From assembly GCA_021740085.1 (NCBI GenBank), contig JAIPAL010000016.1:1-40478 (forward strand): a stretch of 40,478 nt of DNA, read 5' to 3'. Origin of the DNA: Crocinitomicaceae bacterium (GTDB lineage Bacteria; Bacteroidota; Bacteroidia; Flavobacteriales_D; Crocinitomicaceae). This document shows, one piece after another, positions 15,939-25,038 of the stretch. A model generated the notes under the pieces. That model searched no databases, had not been told where the DNA came from, and was given only the letters and a program-made list of their open reading frames with translations. The translations under genes and the position numbers were made by a program. The first letter of the stretch is position 1; each line of letters opens with the position of its first letter.

Positions 15939-15964
15939 AAAAAGGCGAAAAATCGCCTTTTTTT
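15937..15964. terminator. Bidirectional intrinsic terminator after maf
   Basis: AAAAAAAGGCGA (15937-15948) pairs with TCGCCTTTTTTT (15953-15964) around an AAAA loop, giving a perfect 12-bp stem with T-runs on both strands. It serves maf on the plus strand and the OmpA-family gene on the minus strand. Confidence 0.92.
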
Positions 15965-15984
15965 ATTTATGATTTGAATGCCTA

Positions 15985-17289
15985 TTATGGAATAACTTTA
16001 AACATCACGCGACGACTTTTAGCATCACGCACTTCTTTATCATCATCACTTTGAATTTCAAGACTTGGTTCAGCAGAACTATTTGATAAGACAACAATTC
16101 GTGTTTCATCGATTCCTTGTTTAACAAAATAGGACTTAATAGCTTCCGCCCTTTTCCTTGCCATATTGGTTAATTCTTGATTTTGCTCAGCAACTTCGTC
16201 TTCTTTTTTATCATTATGCCCTGTAATTTCTATACGCATCGAAGGATTCGCATTCATTTCTGCAATAATGAAATTAAATGCTTCCTTGCCAGATTCGGTA
16301 TATGATTTTTTACCGAAACCAAAATAAGCAACTTGCTCCTGAATTTTTTGAGCGGAGGTCATTTTATCCGTAAGAATTGGTGTTTTATCATAAATTAATG
16401 TTGAGTAAACTTCAGCAATTTCAGTTGTGTCAGCAGCATAGCAATTACATTGTTCTTTGCTATTCACCTCTTTAATTCGAACATTATCAATAAAATAATA
16501 GGCATGAGGTAAAACTTCCGTTTCAGAGTCTTTCGGCTTTTTTTGCTGCTCAACTTTCGTCTCTTCATTGGTCTCAAAATTTCCAATTACCAAACAAACC
16601 TCATCGCCTTTAGCCTCATACATAGCACAAACTTTTTCCCAACCAAAAAACCCAGCATAAACTCTGTTTTTATAATTACTTAATGTCCTTCCAGCTTCTT
16701 TAGCAACAAGACCATCAGTTGCTTCTTCCATCAAATCTTTAGAGAACAGCATTTGAATATTATTTGTCGCATATTTAGAAGATTCGCCTAAAGAAACAGA
16801 AAATTCAATACAATACTTCATTCCTTTAGTCATTTTAAGTTTTTCCTTACCACTAATAAAAGGAATGGTAATATAAGAACGCTCCTTTGACAATTTACCA
16901 GGTTTATAAGTAACGATACCTGCATAACCATCGCCCCCACCTTTTAGATTTTTATCAAATAAGTTTTTGTCAACTTCACCAAGTCTTTCGTAGGACGCTT
17001 CAATAGGCAATGCCAAGCCATATAAATTTTGACCGACACCGAAATCTCCGGGAGAATTTAAATTAAAAAGATCGGCACCAATAGTTGTTGGTGAATAAAC
17101 ATTTTTTAACATGCCTATTTGAGATGGTTCTGAAATAGTACCTTCTTCGGTGAAATCTTCAAATGTAAAATTCAAAAATGCTTTTGTTTTGTCACCCTTT
17201 CCAGTTCTCTGAGCTTCTAAAGAGAAACCCAGTAGTATGAACATACCTGACAAAAGAAATAGTTTGCTACTTGTAGAATTAATTTTCAT
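15985..17289 (-). CDS. OmpA-family envelope protein with N-terminal beta-sandwich domain
   Basis: A 434-residue exported protein: signal peptide about 1-27 (ending LEAQ), a large N-terminal region (~30-290) resembling a carbohydrate-binding jelly roll with a strand [14 protein letters not shown] before a CNC cysteine pair, and a C-terminal OmpA domain (~325-434). In the OmpA domain [10 protein letters not shown] and the later ARKRA keep the aspartate and arginine used to hold peptidoglycan. It is probably periplasmic or outer-membrane attached, tied to the wall. The start overlaps the end of hemE by 11 bases, so it is translated from the same message. Function otherwise unknown. Confidence 0.8.
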   Translation of the reverse strand: MKINSTSSKLFLLSGMFILLGFSLEAQRTGKGDKTKAFLNFTFEDFTEEGTISEPSQIGMLKNVYSPTTIGADLFNLNSPGDFGVGQNLYGLALPIEASYERLGEVDKNLFDKNLKGGGDGYAGIVTYKPGKLSKERSYITIPFISGKEKLKMTKGMKYCIEFSVSLGESSKYATNNIQMLFSKDLMEEATDGLVAKEAGRTLSNYKNRVYAGFFGWEKVCAMYEAKGDEVCLVIGNFETNEETKVEQQKKPKDSETEVLPHAYYFIDNVRIKEVNSKEQCNCYAADTTEIAEVYSTLIYDKTPILTDKMTSAQKIQEQVAYFGFGKKSYTESGKEAFNFIIAEMNANPSMRIEITGHNDKKEDEVAEQNQELTNMARKRAEAIKSYFVKQGIDETRIVVLSNSSAEPSLEIQSDDDKEVRDAKSRRVMFKVIP

Positions 17290-18310
17290 AATTTTTAACG
17301 GTTTTAATTAATACTTTTACCTTTTCAGGGTCAATATCTGGATAAACTCCATGACCCAAATTTACAATATGTCTTTGACTTTTAAAAGATTTTAATAATA
17401 TTAATGTCTCTTTCTCAATTATTTCGTTGGAGGCGTACAAAAGACAAGGGTCTAAATTACCTTGCAATGTTTTCGTTTCACCAACCAAATCTCGAACTAT
17501 GCCCATATCCATGTTCCAATCCAAGCCAATTGTTGTACAATTAACCTTTGTTATATCTGGTAAAGAAGCAACTGCCCCTTTAGAAAATACGGTAAATGGA
17601 ATATTCGGAAATTCATCAACAATCTTTTTTATATAGTGTAATCCAAAAACAGCGTATTGCTCTTTACCCAAAATACCGGCCCATGAATCAAATAATTGGA
17701 GGGCGTCGGCTCCGGCTTCAACTTGCAATTTCAAATAAGCAATCGTAACTTCAGTGATCCGGCTTAGCAATTCGTGTGCCAAGGCTGTTTCGGTATATAA
17801 TAATTTTCTAGATTCTGAAAACGTTTTTGAGCCACTCCCCTCTACCATGTAACATAATATTGTCCAAGGAGCACCAGCAAAACCAATTAATGGCACCCGT
17901 CCGTTTAGTTCTCTTTTTGTAATCTTTAGTGCTTCGAAAACGTAGGAAAGACGGTCCGCAACATCGATATTTTTATCCAACAAATCCAATTGTTGTTTTG
18001 AGCGAATGGTCTTTTCAAACCAAGGTCCTTTTTGTTCGAGCATCTGATAAGGCAAACCCATAGCTTCCGGCACTACGAGAATATCAGAAAAAATTATGGC
18101 AGCATCTACATCTAAATGATCAACAGGTTGAATAGTTACCTCTGCTGCCAACGCTGGAGTTTCCACCAATTCTTTAAATCCAGATAACGTGGCGCGCAAA
18201 GCTCTATATTCGGGCAATATACGGCCAGCTTGACGCATTAACCAAACAGGATAGCGTTCAATAGCTTCTCCTCTTGCAGCACGTAAAAATAAATCATTTT
18301 TTAATTCCAT
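17279..18310 (-). CDS. hemE: Uroporphyrinogen decarboxylase HemE
   Basis: HemE removes four carboxyl groups from uroporphyrinogen III to give coproporphyrinogen III in haem synthesis. The 343-residue protein has both family signatures: [16 protein letters not shown] (21-36, with the substrate arginines R26 and R30) and [16 protein letters not shown]; the [12 protein letters not shown] segment carries the catalytic aspartate. I chose ATG 18310 over an in-frame TTG at 18319 because the typical N-terminus begins there. No other haem genes are present in the window. Confidence 0.96.
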   Translation of the reverse strand: MELKNDLFLRAARGEAIERYPVWLMRQAGRILPEYRALRATLSGFKELVETPALAAEVTIQPVDHLDVDAAIIFSDILVVPEAMGLPYQMLEQKGPWFEKTIRSKQQLDLLDKNIDVADRLSYVFEALKITKRELNGRVPLIGFAGAPWTILCYMVEGSGSKTFSESRKLLYTETALAHELLSRITEVTIAYLKLQVEAGADALQLFDSWAGILGKEQYAVFGLHYIKKIVDEFPNIPFTVFSKGAVASLPDITKVNCTTIGLDWNMDMGIVRDLVGETKTLQGNLDPCLLYASNEIIEKETLILLKSFKSQRHIVNLGHGVYPDIDPEKVKVLIKTVKNYEN

Positions 18311-18316
18311 GTTGTG

Positions 18317-18346
18317 CAAAGTTAAGGTTTCGAATCAATAGCTCAA
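18317..18346 (-). promoter_or_regulatory. Promoter of hemE with both -33 and -7 elements
   Basis: On the minus strand TTG (18346-18344) is followed after 19 bases by TAACTTTG (18324-18317), an exact fit to the Bacteroidota consensus TTG-N17-20-TAnnTTTG. The -7 element ends only six bases before ATG 18310, so the transcript should start at or next to the start codon (leaderless or nearly so). Confidence 0.75.
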
Positions 18347-18391
18347 TTATTGACATGAATTATTATAAAAATTTATACGAGGATTTCAATT

Positions 18392-19066
18392 CTACCAACT
18401 AATAATTGGTTTTCCCTTCGATAAAAGAAAGGTATTTGTTTTGCTAAAATGCCTGCAACCAAAAAAACCTCTGTAAGCGGAAAGCGGGGAAGGATGAGGG
18501 GCTGTTAAAACGAGGTGTTTATTTTCATCGATCAATACTCGTTTCTTTTCAGCTTTTGCACCCCATAATAAAAAAACCAAGTTGCTATTTCGAAAGGAAA
18601 GAAGCTGAATTATGGCATCAGTGAATTCTTCCCACCCAATTTTTACATGACTTTCGGGCTTTCCATTTTCGACAGTTAAAATCGTATTTAACAAAAAAAC
18701 GCCTTGATTTGCCCATTTCGATAAGTCACCATTCAATGGATTCTCGATTCCAATATCATCCTTTAATTCAATAAAGATATTTTTCAAACTTTTCGGTATT
18801 TTATTATCCGGATTTACTGAAAAACAAAATCCATTCGCATACCCGACAGTAGGGTATGGATCTTGTCCAAGGATTACAACCTTAATATCGGTAACAGCCA
18901 TCAAGTTAAAGGCTGCAAAGACCTGATTTTTAGGTGGAAAAATATGTCCGGGGTTCTGTTCATACAAAAGATCCATTTTTTGGCAGACAGCCACAAAATT
19001 TACTTTTATTTTTTCATCCAGCAACGCGAACCAATCCGAATGGAGAAGCTTTTTAAGTTCTGACAT
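18392..19066 (-). CDS. ung: Uracil-DNA glycosylase (family 1), GQDPYPT variant
   Basis: Ung cuts uracil from DNA to start base-excision repair. The 224-residue protein has the water-activating loop as GQDPYPT (67-73, catalytic D69), uracil-stacking F81-S83 region, LLNTILTV, and the minor-groove loop HPSPLS (191-196, catalytic H191). Most bacterial Ung proteins read GQDPYH; the PYPT form is known from actinobacterial Ung, so activity is expected. ATG 19066 is one base past the stop of the upstream acyltransferase gene (TGACATG); an in-frame TTG at 19090 would overlap that gene and add nothing recognisable. Confidence 0.94.
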   Translation of the reverse strand: MSELKKLLHSDWFALLDEKIKVNFVAVCQKMDLLYEQNPGHIFPPKNQVFAAFNLMAVTDIKVVILGQDPYPTVGYANGFCFSVNPDNKIPKSLKNIFIELKDDIGIENPLNGDLSKWANQGVFLLNTILTVENGKPESHVKIGWEEFTDAIIQLLSFRNSNLVFLLWGAKAEKKRVLIDENKHLVLTAPHPSPLSAYRGFFGCRHFSKTNTFLLSKGKPIISW

Positions 19067-19067
19067 G

Positions 19068-20387
19068 TCAGATTGAATTTGCCGAATCAATAAGCTTTGA
19101 AGCCATAGAATTAACTGATGATAAATTCAATTTTCGAGATTTAAAATACCTGTAAAGGTAAGTGGCATCATTTTTCCAGATGTAAGCAATTAAGCCATAA
19201 AACCAAATAAATAAATAGTATGAAATACCGATCAAATAAGCACTTCCTGAACCTAGATAAGAAAAGTAATTAGCGATCAAAAATAGCACAGGGATGTTAC
19301 ATAATCCAACAAAAGTTAAGAGCAATAACAGTTTAGTAGACCCCCAAAAAACTGGGCGTTTGAACTTTTTTTCCACGAAGCGCTTTACGAGTAAATATAA
19401 TATTCCAGCATGAACCAAACCTAAGAGGGCTATTGGGAACATAAGTAACATTTTCAGGCATCTCACTGATATTTTCCAAGTCTTATTTTCATGTAAAAAC
19501 CGTTCGTTTTCAGTAATTCCCATGGAATCTAGCAAAGAAAAATAGGAATTAAGTTCGTTTTTCAAACTTTCTATATTAGCTAATTGATCTTCTGTTTTCT
19601 CATTTAATTTAATCGCCAAATTCTTTGAATAATTATGTCTTTGTTCCAATGAATAACTTGGGTCATACGAAATAGGATGCATACCTTTTCGTGTCAAAGC
19701 CATAACCTGTTCATGGAATTCTAAGTAATCCACATTTTCAACATGAGTGATCTGATTTATAAGATCCAACTCTAACTTTTTAGTGAGTGCAGCAATCGTA
19801 CGCGACGAATTTTCCTCGTAATCAACACGAAAATCATTCAAGCAAATGGGCGTTCCAGTAGAAATTAGTAATTCACTTCTCGCCATATTCGGTGATGAAT
19901 AGTTACATCCTACACTAGTAACAAATACCTTATGCTCCCAATTCATCGCTTCAAGTGCTGAAAACCCTATTCTAAAAGCCCCTTTTTTAATAGGCTTGAG
20001 TCGTCGGATAAATTCCTCATCGGTAAAACCTTCTCCAAAAATCAAAATATTTTTGTTGTTTCGTAATATTTCAGAGGTTTTAACAAATACTAATTTATTT
20101 TTTTCTTGTGTATCACCTCCATCTAATTGTCGATAAATTGGCAACATGTGAGCAGCCCAAAAAAACGGTTTTAAAAAGGGTTTAAAAACATCCGCGCGAG
20201 CCATAAAGTGCACAGCGTTTCCACCATACAATGCTACAACAAGTGGGTCCATAAAAGCAGCAGGATGGTTGCATACAAATATCGTTCTGCCAACGCCTTT
20301 CTTACAATTTACAGTCTTAACACGCTTAAAAAAAATGCGTAAGCCAACATTAAGAAATAAATAAAGAAATAAATATAAAATTCTCAT
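19068..20387 (-). CDS. PlsC-like glycerolipid acyltransferase with C-terminal membrane helices
   Basis: A 439-residue membrane protein. The N-terminal half is an acyltransferase domain: block I is NHPAAFMD (H41, D47) and block III is FGEGFTDEE (E119) followed by KPIKKGAFRI. The spacing H-x5-D, and not the H-x4-D of ordinary PlsC, points to the branch that includes yeast Gpt2/Sct1 glycerol-phosphate acyltransferases and their bacterial relatives. A charged helical linker follows (~230-300), then three or so hydrophobic helices (~310-410). It probably acylates glycerol-3-phosphate or lysophosphatidate at the inner membrane. First gene of the unit that continues with ung. Confidence 0.85.
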   Translation of the reverse strand: MRILYLFLYLFLNVGLRIFFKRVKTVNCKKGVGRTIFVCNHPAAFMDPLVVALYGGNAVHFMARADVFKPFLKPFFWAAHMLPIYRQLDGGDTQEKNKLVFVKTSEILRNNKNILIFGEGFTDEEFIRRLKPIKKGAFRIGFSALEAMNWEHKVFVTSVGCNYSSPNMARSELLISTGTPICLNDFRVDYEENSSRTIAALTKKLELDLINQITHVENVDYLEFHEQVMALTRKGMHPISYDPSYSLEQRHNYSKNLAIKLNEKTEDQLANIESLKNELNSYFSLLDSMGITENERFLHENKTWKISVRCLKMLLMFPIALLGLVHAGILYLLVKRFVEKKFKRPVFWGSTKLLLLLTFVGLCNIPVLFLIANYFSYLGSGSAYLIGISYYLFIWFYGLIAYIWKNDATYLYRYFKSRKLNLSSVNSMASKLIDSANSI

Positions 20388-20396
20388 AGTCTAAAC

Positions 20397-20404
20397 CAAA
20401 AGTA
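20397..20404 (-). promoter_or_regulatory. Candidate -7 promoter element for the acyltransferase-ung unit
   Basis: TACTTTTG on the minus strand fits TAnnTTTG and ends nine bases before ATG 20387, giving a very short leader. No -33 TTG seen. Confidence 0.5.
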
Positions 20405-20529
20405 ACAAAAGCCTTCCATAAAAGAAAGGAAGATTAATAAATACAAATTATACAAAGAAAAATAATCGAATTAACAATTGCCTTGGCATAACTTTCAAGT
20501 AATTGCACATTAGAATAAATCGTTAATTA

Positions 20530-20537
20530 TACCTTCG
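20530..20537 (+). promoter_or_regulatory. Weak candidate -7 element for ddl
   Basis: TACCTTCG differs from TAnnTTTG at one base and lies 19 bases before ATG 20557. The 169-base divergent gap otherwise holds AT-rich sequence and a small CTTCC/GGAAG dyad at 20413-20432. Confidence 0.35.
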
Positions 20538-20556
20538 TGTTACAAGTAAGAAAAAA

Positions 20557-21522
20557 ATGAAAACAATTGGTATTTTTTGTGGTGGATTTTCCTCGGAATT
20601 TGAGATTTCAATTAAAAGTGCAAGTACTATTCTGCAGCATATTCCGAGCTCTTTCAGCGCATATAAAATAATTGTATCAAGAGAAAAATGGGAAGTTGAA
20701 ACGGAAGAAGGCAGAAAAGTATTTAATTTAAATGATTGCAGTTTTATCAAAGGTGATTATAAAATAACACTTGACGCCGCGATTGTCTATATACATGGAG
20801 ACCCAGGAGAAAATGGGAAAATACAGGCCATGTTGGATCTCCATAAAATAAAGTACATTAATTCAGGCCCCTTAGCTTCGGCTTTATCATTCGACAAATG
20901 GTACTGCAACCAGTTTTTGAAATCCTTTAATATCCCGGTAGCAAAATCATTATTTTTAACAAGTAAAGAACAATTTACCCCAACTGAAATAGTTGAGAGT
21001 TTAGGATTGCCCCTCTTCATTAAGCCTTCCGATTCTGGATCTTCCTACGGTATTTCTAAAGTAAAAGTAATGGAGGATATTCCAAACGCATTGGATTTTG
21101 CCTTCCAAGAAGGCGGCACCATTGTCATCGAATCATTTTTAGATGGGATTGAGGTTACATGTGGCGTTTACAGGTCATCGACAGGGATTTCCGCTTTGCC
21201 CTTGACAGAAATTGTGTCGGAGAATGACTTTTTTGATTACGACGCGAAATACAATGGAAAATCGAATGAAATAACTCCAGCAAGAGTCGATGATGCTATC
21301 ACCAAAGAAGTACAATCGATGGCAAAAGACATTTATTCAATTTTGCAGTTACGATCGATCGCTAGGGTTGATTTTATGCTGGTAAATAATAAGCCCTACG
21401 TAATTGAAGTCAATACCACTCCTGGGTTCTCTGCTGCCTCGATCGTCCCACAAATGCTAAAGGTGGCAGCTATTTCCTTAGATACCTTTTGGGAAGATAT
21501 AATTTCTGTGGAGTTGGATTAA
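20557..21522 (+). CDS. ddl: D-alanine--D-alanine ligase
   Basis: Ddl joins two D-alanines with ATP for peptidoglycan precursor synthesis. The 321-residue ATP-grasp protein has the N-terminal GIFCGGFSSEFEIS segment, HGDPGENG near 79-86, KPSDSGSSYGISKV in the ATP-grasp fold, ARVDFM and the metal-binding EVNTTPGFSAAS near the C-terminus, the family set. Length is normal. Its stop codon overlaps the stop codon of dacB on the other strand (TTAA at 21519-21522). Confidence 0.96.
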   Translation: MKTIGIFCGGFSSEFEISIKSASTILQHIPSSFSAYKIIVSREKWEVETEEGRKVFNLNDCSFIKGDYKITLDAAIVYIHGDPGENGKIQAMLDLHKIKYINSGPLASALSFDKWYCNQFLKSFNIPVAKSLFLTSKEQFTPTEIVESLGLPLFIKPSDSGSSYGISKVKVMEDIPNALDFAFQEGGTIVIESFLDGIEVTCGVYRSSTGISALPLTEIVSENDFFDYDAKYNGKSNEITPARVDDAITKEVQSMAKDIYSILQLRSIARVDFMLVNNKPYVIEVNTTPGFSAASIVPQMLKVAAISLDTFWEDIISVELD

Positions 21523-22970
21523 TATTCAGCTAGTGCATTCAATACAACCTCCATTTTTGATACCAATTGTGATGAAGTGCAAGAGAAATCATTGACACAA
21601 AAAGAAAATGCTATTTTTTTTCCAGAAATCGTTTCTACATAACCCGCATATCCTTTTACGTTATTAAGCGTTCCGCTTTTAGCCATTACACGACCTTCTC
21701 CCAACTGACCTTTACACAAACTCTTTATTGTTCCAGATACACCAGCAATCGGCAATGTCGATCTAAAATTTAGGTAATTGGGAGAAGTATACATGTACCT
21801 CAGCAAATCACAAAAATGACTTGCAGAAATGGCATTTGCTCGTGACAAGCCACTTCCATCATTAATAATCATTGTTTCCAATGAAAGTTTGCCTGTCCAA
21901 TATTTCTTTAATATTCCAAGACTTGCAACGCTTGAACCATCTCCAAGTTTTGCATACCCAAGATAATCCAATAATCCTTCAGCAAAAAGATTAACACTCT
22001 TAAGATTTGTCCAGTGAGCAATTTCTTTCACGCTTTTACCAGCATGAGAAAATAGTAATTTGAAATTATCGGAATAATTATTAACTAATTTTGGAGATAA
22101 TAAGCGATACGACTTCGCTCCCTTAGAAACAAGAATCCCCTTTTGCTTTAAAATACTTAGCCATTCCTTTGCCAATTGACATTCAGGATCAGGCATACTT
22201 CCTTTCACTTCAAATCCCTTTCTATTAGCTGGTATTTGCCCCGTTGCTTTTCTATTTAATGAAAATGGTGAACCAAAGACATTACAATCATCCCCTTTAG
22301 ATGAACCAGCCACAACATTACAAGTCATGACTAAATTATCCACTTTAGGATAAACGCTTGTCAGTTTTGCTTTAGTCCCTATTTTGCCCGAATTAAAAAT
22401 TAGTTTAATTGTATTATCATATACACATATGCCAGCATGAGGAGCGCCATAATAATTTCCTAAATCATTGACTGACCATCCTTTTGGTGCACCATTATAA
22501 CCAAATTCTGATCCGTCAGCGATAATTGAACCGTCGATACCTTTTATTCCTAATGAAATTATGGTATCCGTCCATTGATGTAAAAAATCAAATTCATGCC
22601 CTGCAGTGTTAAAATACTTACTGCCTAAGGAAACATCACCCGCCCCTCTGATCCATAAATTCCCATGCAAAATGCCTTTATCATCGATGGGGCCATCTGC
22701 ATAAATTCTAGTGTGCGGAGCATAATTTTCACCCAAGACTTCAAAAGCAGTGGTGGTAGAAAATAACTTTGTTAAAGAGGCGCTTATCAAGGCATTATTC
22801 TGCGAATAGGAAGCAACCGTAGTACCTGAATCCAAATCAATCGCTAAAAAAGATATGCTTCCTGACTTTAAAACAGGATCTTTAGCGAAGCTATTAATGG
22901 CATTCTGAGCTTTTTGAGCATGAGTGACAAAAATCAAAAACAGAAACAGGAATAAAATGTACCTTTGCAT
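21519..22970 (-). CDS. dacB: D-alanyl-D-alanine carboxypeptidase/endopeptidase (PBP4, DacB)
   Basis: A 483-residue exported penicillin-binding protein of class C. Signal peptide 1-18 (ending THAQ). Active-site motifs are S65-x-x-K68 (SASLTK), the second motif DGSGLSRAN, and AKSGTLNN as the KTG-type box. Such enzymes cleave terminal D-Ala from pentapeptides or 4-3 crosslinks in the periplasm. Length equals the E. coli protein, including the inserted domain between the first and second motifs. The gene is convergent with ddl, which makes the dipeptide this enzyme cuts. Confidence 0.94.
   Translation of the reverse strand: MQRYILFLFLFLIFVTHAQKAQNAINSFAKDPVLKSGSISFLAIDLDSGTTVASYSQNNALISASLTKLFSTTTAFEVLGENYAPHTRIYADGPIDDKGILHGNLWIRGAGDVSLGSKYFNTAGHEFDFLHQWTDTIISLGIKGIDGSIIADGSEFGYNGAPKGWSVNDLGNYYGAPHAGICVYDNTIKLIFNSGKIGTKAKLTSVYPKVDNLVMTCNVVAGSSKGDDCNVFGSPFSLNRKATGQIPANRKGFEVKGSMPDPECQLAKEWLSILKQKGILVSKGAKSYRLLSPKLVNNYSDNFKLLFSHAGKSVKEIAHWTNLKSVNLFAEGLLDYLGYAKLGDGSSVASLGILKKYWTGKLSLETMIINDGSGLSRANAISASHFCDLLRYMYTSPNYLNFRSTLPIAGVSGTIKSLCKGQLGEGRVMAKSGTLNNVKGYAGYVETISGKKIAFSFCVNDFSCTSSQLVSKMEVVLNALAEY
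22960..22967 (+). promoter_or_regulatory. Possible -7 element for the polysaccharide operon inside dacB
   Basis: TACCTTTG on the plus strand fits TAnnTTTG but lies inside the first codons of the divergent dacB. If used, it would give the glycosyltransferase message an ~85-base leader. No better match occurs in the gap 22971-23060. Confidence 0.3.
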
Positions 22971-23060
22971 CGCTTTATTTTAATGTAAAATTGGATATTT
23001 AAAATGAATAAGACTATCTAATTTTTACATATTAGTAAATACACATGCTTACTATTTCTT

Positions 23061-24251
23061 ATGTCTAAAAATAGAAAGATCAAAGTATTAAGGATTATTA
23101 ATCGCTTTAACATTGGTGGCCCAATATATAATGCCGTGTTATTAAGTGCCTTTATGCCGGAAGAATATGAGACACTGCTTATTGGTGGAATGCCCGAAGA
23201 AAACGAAGCTAATTCACTTTACATTGCAGAAAAGTATGGTGTAAGTCCTGTATTGATTTCAGAAATGCAACGGGAACCTAATTTAATAAATGATAACAAA
23301 GCCTTAAAAAAAATAAAGGAAATCATTCGAACATTCCAACCAGATATTGTTCACACCCATGCATCGAAAGCAGGGGCTTTAGGAAGAAAAGCAGCCTTTG
23401 ATTGTGGCGTTCCAATTGTGATACATACATTTCATGGACATATTTTTCATTCTTATTTCAGTTGGTGGAAAACTAGTTTATACCAGCTGATTGAACGAAG
23501 ACTTTCAAAAAAAACGACCGGAATAATTGCTATTTCAGCCATTCAAAAAAACGAGCTTTCCTTAAAATATAAAATTTGTCATCCATCGAAAATTCAACTA
23601 ATTCCATTAGGGTTTGATTTAAGTCCATTTAACGAAAATCTAAAAGAAAAGCGAGAACTTACAAGAAACAGTTACGCATTGGAAGAGTCAGACATTGCTG
23701 TAGCCATAATTGGACGATTAGTTGCCATAAAGAATCATCAAATGTTTTTAGATATTATTGATAAAGTAAATCAAAAGACGAGTAAAAAGGTAGTCTATTT
23801 TATTGTTGGAGACGGCGAAGAATCATTAACAATCCAAGAATCGATAAAGCCTTTAAAAGAAAAAGGCATGGACATCAGAATGACTTCATGGATTAAAGAT
23901 ATCGCTACCTTTAATGCAGGCATGGATATAATTTGTTTAACTTCAAAAAATGAAGGTACGCCAGTGAGTTTGATAGAAGCACAAGCCACTGGAATTCCCA
24001 TTATTGCCACCAATGTAGGTGGAATTAAAGATATTATTTTGGAGGATAAGACCGGATATATTGTTGATAAGGATGATATTGATGGATTCTCTGAAAAATT
24101 ATGGGAATTAATCGAAAATGAAAATAAACGTCAATTAATGTCACAAAATGGTTGGTCATTCGTAGAAGAAAAATTTCAATATCCAAATTTGATAAAAAAC
24201 ATGGATGAATACTACAAATCACTCCTTAAAGAGATGGAAATATGGCCTTAA
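23061..24251 (+). CDS. GT4-type glycosyltransferase of a surface-polysaccharide operon
   Basis: A 396-residue GT-B retaining glycosyltransferase. The N-terminal acceptor domain has FNIGGPIYNAVLL and the DIVHTHASKAGALGRKAA segment; the C-terminal donor domain has IIGRLVAIKNHQMF, VGDGEE and the E-x7-E motif in EGTPVSLIEAQATGIP. It probably transfers a sugar from a nucleotide donor to a lipid-linked intermediate on the cytoplasmic face. It is the first gene of the operon and overlaps the Wza-like gene by ten bases. Confidence 0.88.
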   Translation: MSKNRKIKVLRIINRFNIGGPIYNAVLLSAFMPEEYETLLIGGMPEENEANSLYIAEKYGVSPVLISEMQREPNLINDNKALKKIKEIIRTFQPDIVHTHASKAGALGRKAAFDCGVPIVIHTFHGHIFHSYFSWWKTSLYQLIERRLSKKTTGIIAISAIQKNELSLKYKICHPSKIQLIPLGFDLSPFNENLKEKRELTRNSYALEESDIAVAIIGRLVAIKNHQMFLDIIDKVNQKTSKKVVYFIVGDGEESLTIQESIKPLKEKGMDIRMTSWIKDIATFNAGMDIICLTSKNEGTPVSLIEAQATGIPIIATNVGGIKDIILEDKTGYIVDKDDIDGFSEKLWELIENENKRQLMSQNGWSFVEEKFQYPNLIKNMDEYYKSLLKEMEIWP

Positions 24252-25027
24252 ATAAAGTGATGAAATCAGTTGGATTTATTGGATTAGTTATATTACTACT
24301 ATCGTCTTGTGCGCAAATAACTACTAACGAAATGTTTCACATTTCAAAAGACAGCAATTTTACATATGATTCTATTCCCCTAGGTCCTTTAGATGAGCAT
24401 AAGATAAGCGCTGGGGACCGATTTAGTTTTTTATTTTCAACCAACAATGGAGAAAAAATAATATTTGGTTCTTCAGGCCTCACCAACCCATCAAATACCA
24501 TCCAATCAAACAACACTACTATTGCACAAGATTATTTAGTGCAACAAGATGGAAGTGTTGAATTACCTCTTATTGGTATACTTCAAGTGGCAGGAATGAC
24601 AACAAGAGCGCTAGAAGAAAAGCTCGAATTATTACTATCAAAAGACTATTTACTTCCTTTTGTACAAATAAAAGTAACTAACCAGCGAGTCATAATATTT
24701 CCTGGTAAAAATAGTGCCCAAGTAATTATTTTACAGAATACGAACACCTCTTTAATAGAAGTAATCGCATTAGCAAATGGAATTCGAGAAGATGGATTTG
24801 CTAATTCGATTAAGCTAATGCGTAAAACAGGAAACAAAAGAGCGGTTTATAAAATTGATCTATCTACCATAGAAGGATTAAAACAAGGAGAAATGCTAGT
24901 ACAAAGTAATGACTACATTTACATTAACTCTAAGAAAAGAATTGGCAGAGAAATATTAAAAGATGTTACACCTTGGTTGAGTGTTTTCTCAAGCTCATTA
25001 GCCATTTTTGCCCTTATTACTAAATAG
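24242..25027 (+). CDS. Wza-like polysaccharide export lipoprotein
   Basis: A 261-residue outer-membrane polysaccharide-export protein. The signal peptide ends in a lipobox (LLSSC, C23). A poly_export domain (about 48-135) includes HKISAGDRF and QDGSVELPLIGILQVAGMT, followed by an SLBB-like domain (~140-230) and a C-terminal hydrophobic segment (~238-258). Wza proteins form the outer-membrane channel through which capsule or exopolysaccharide leaves. Immediately followed by its usual partner, the Wzc-like kinase. Confidence 0.9.
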   Translation: MALNKVMKSVGFIGLVILLLSSCAQITTNEMFHISKDSNFTYDSIPLGPLDEHKISAGDRFSFLFSTNNGEKIIFGSSGLTNPSNTIQSNNTTIAQDYLVQQDGSVELPLIGILQVAGMTTRALEEKLELLLSKDYLLPFVQIKVTNQRVIIFPGKNSAQVIILQNTNTSLIEVIALANGIREDGFANSIKLMRKTGNKRAVYKIDLSTIEGLKQGEMLVQSNDYIYINSKKRIGREILKDVTPWLSVFSSSLAIFALITK

Positions 25028-25038
25028 ATATTAAAAAA

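Noticed and set aside
17279-19090. TTG starts for hemE (18319) and ung (19090)
   Set aside because: They add a few residues with no family match; the internal ATG codons at 18310 and 19066 agree with the conserved N-termini and with promoter or neighbour spacing.
23021-23040. Small TTTAC/GTAAA dyad upstream of the glycosyltransferase gene
   Set aside because: Five-base arms in AT-rich sequence are expected by chance, and no promoter element is nearby to make it an operator.
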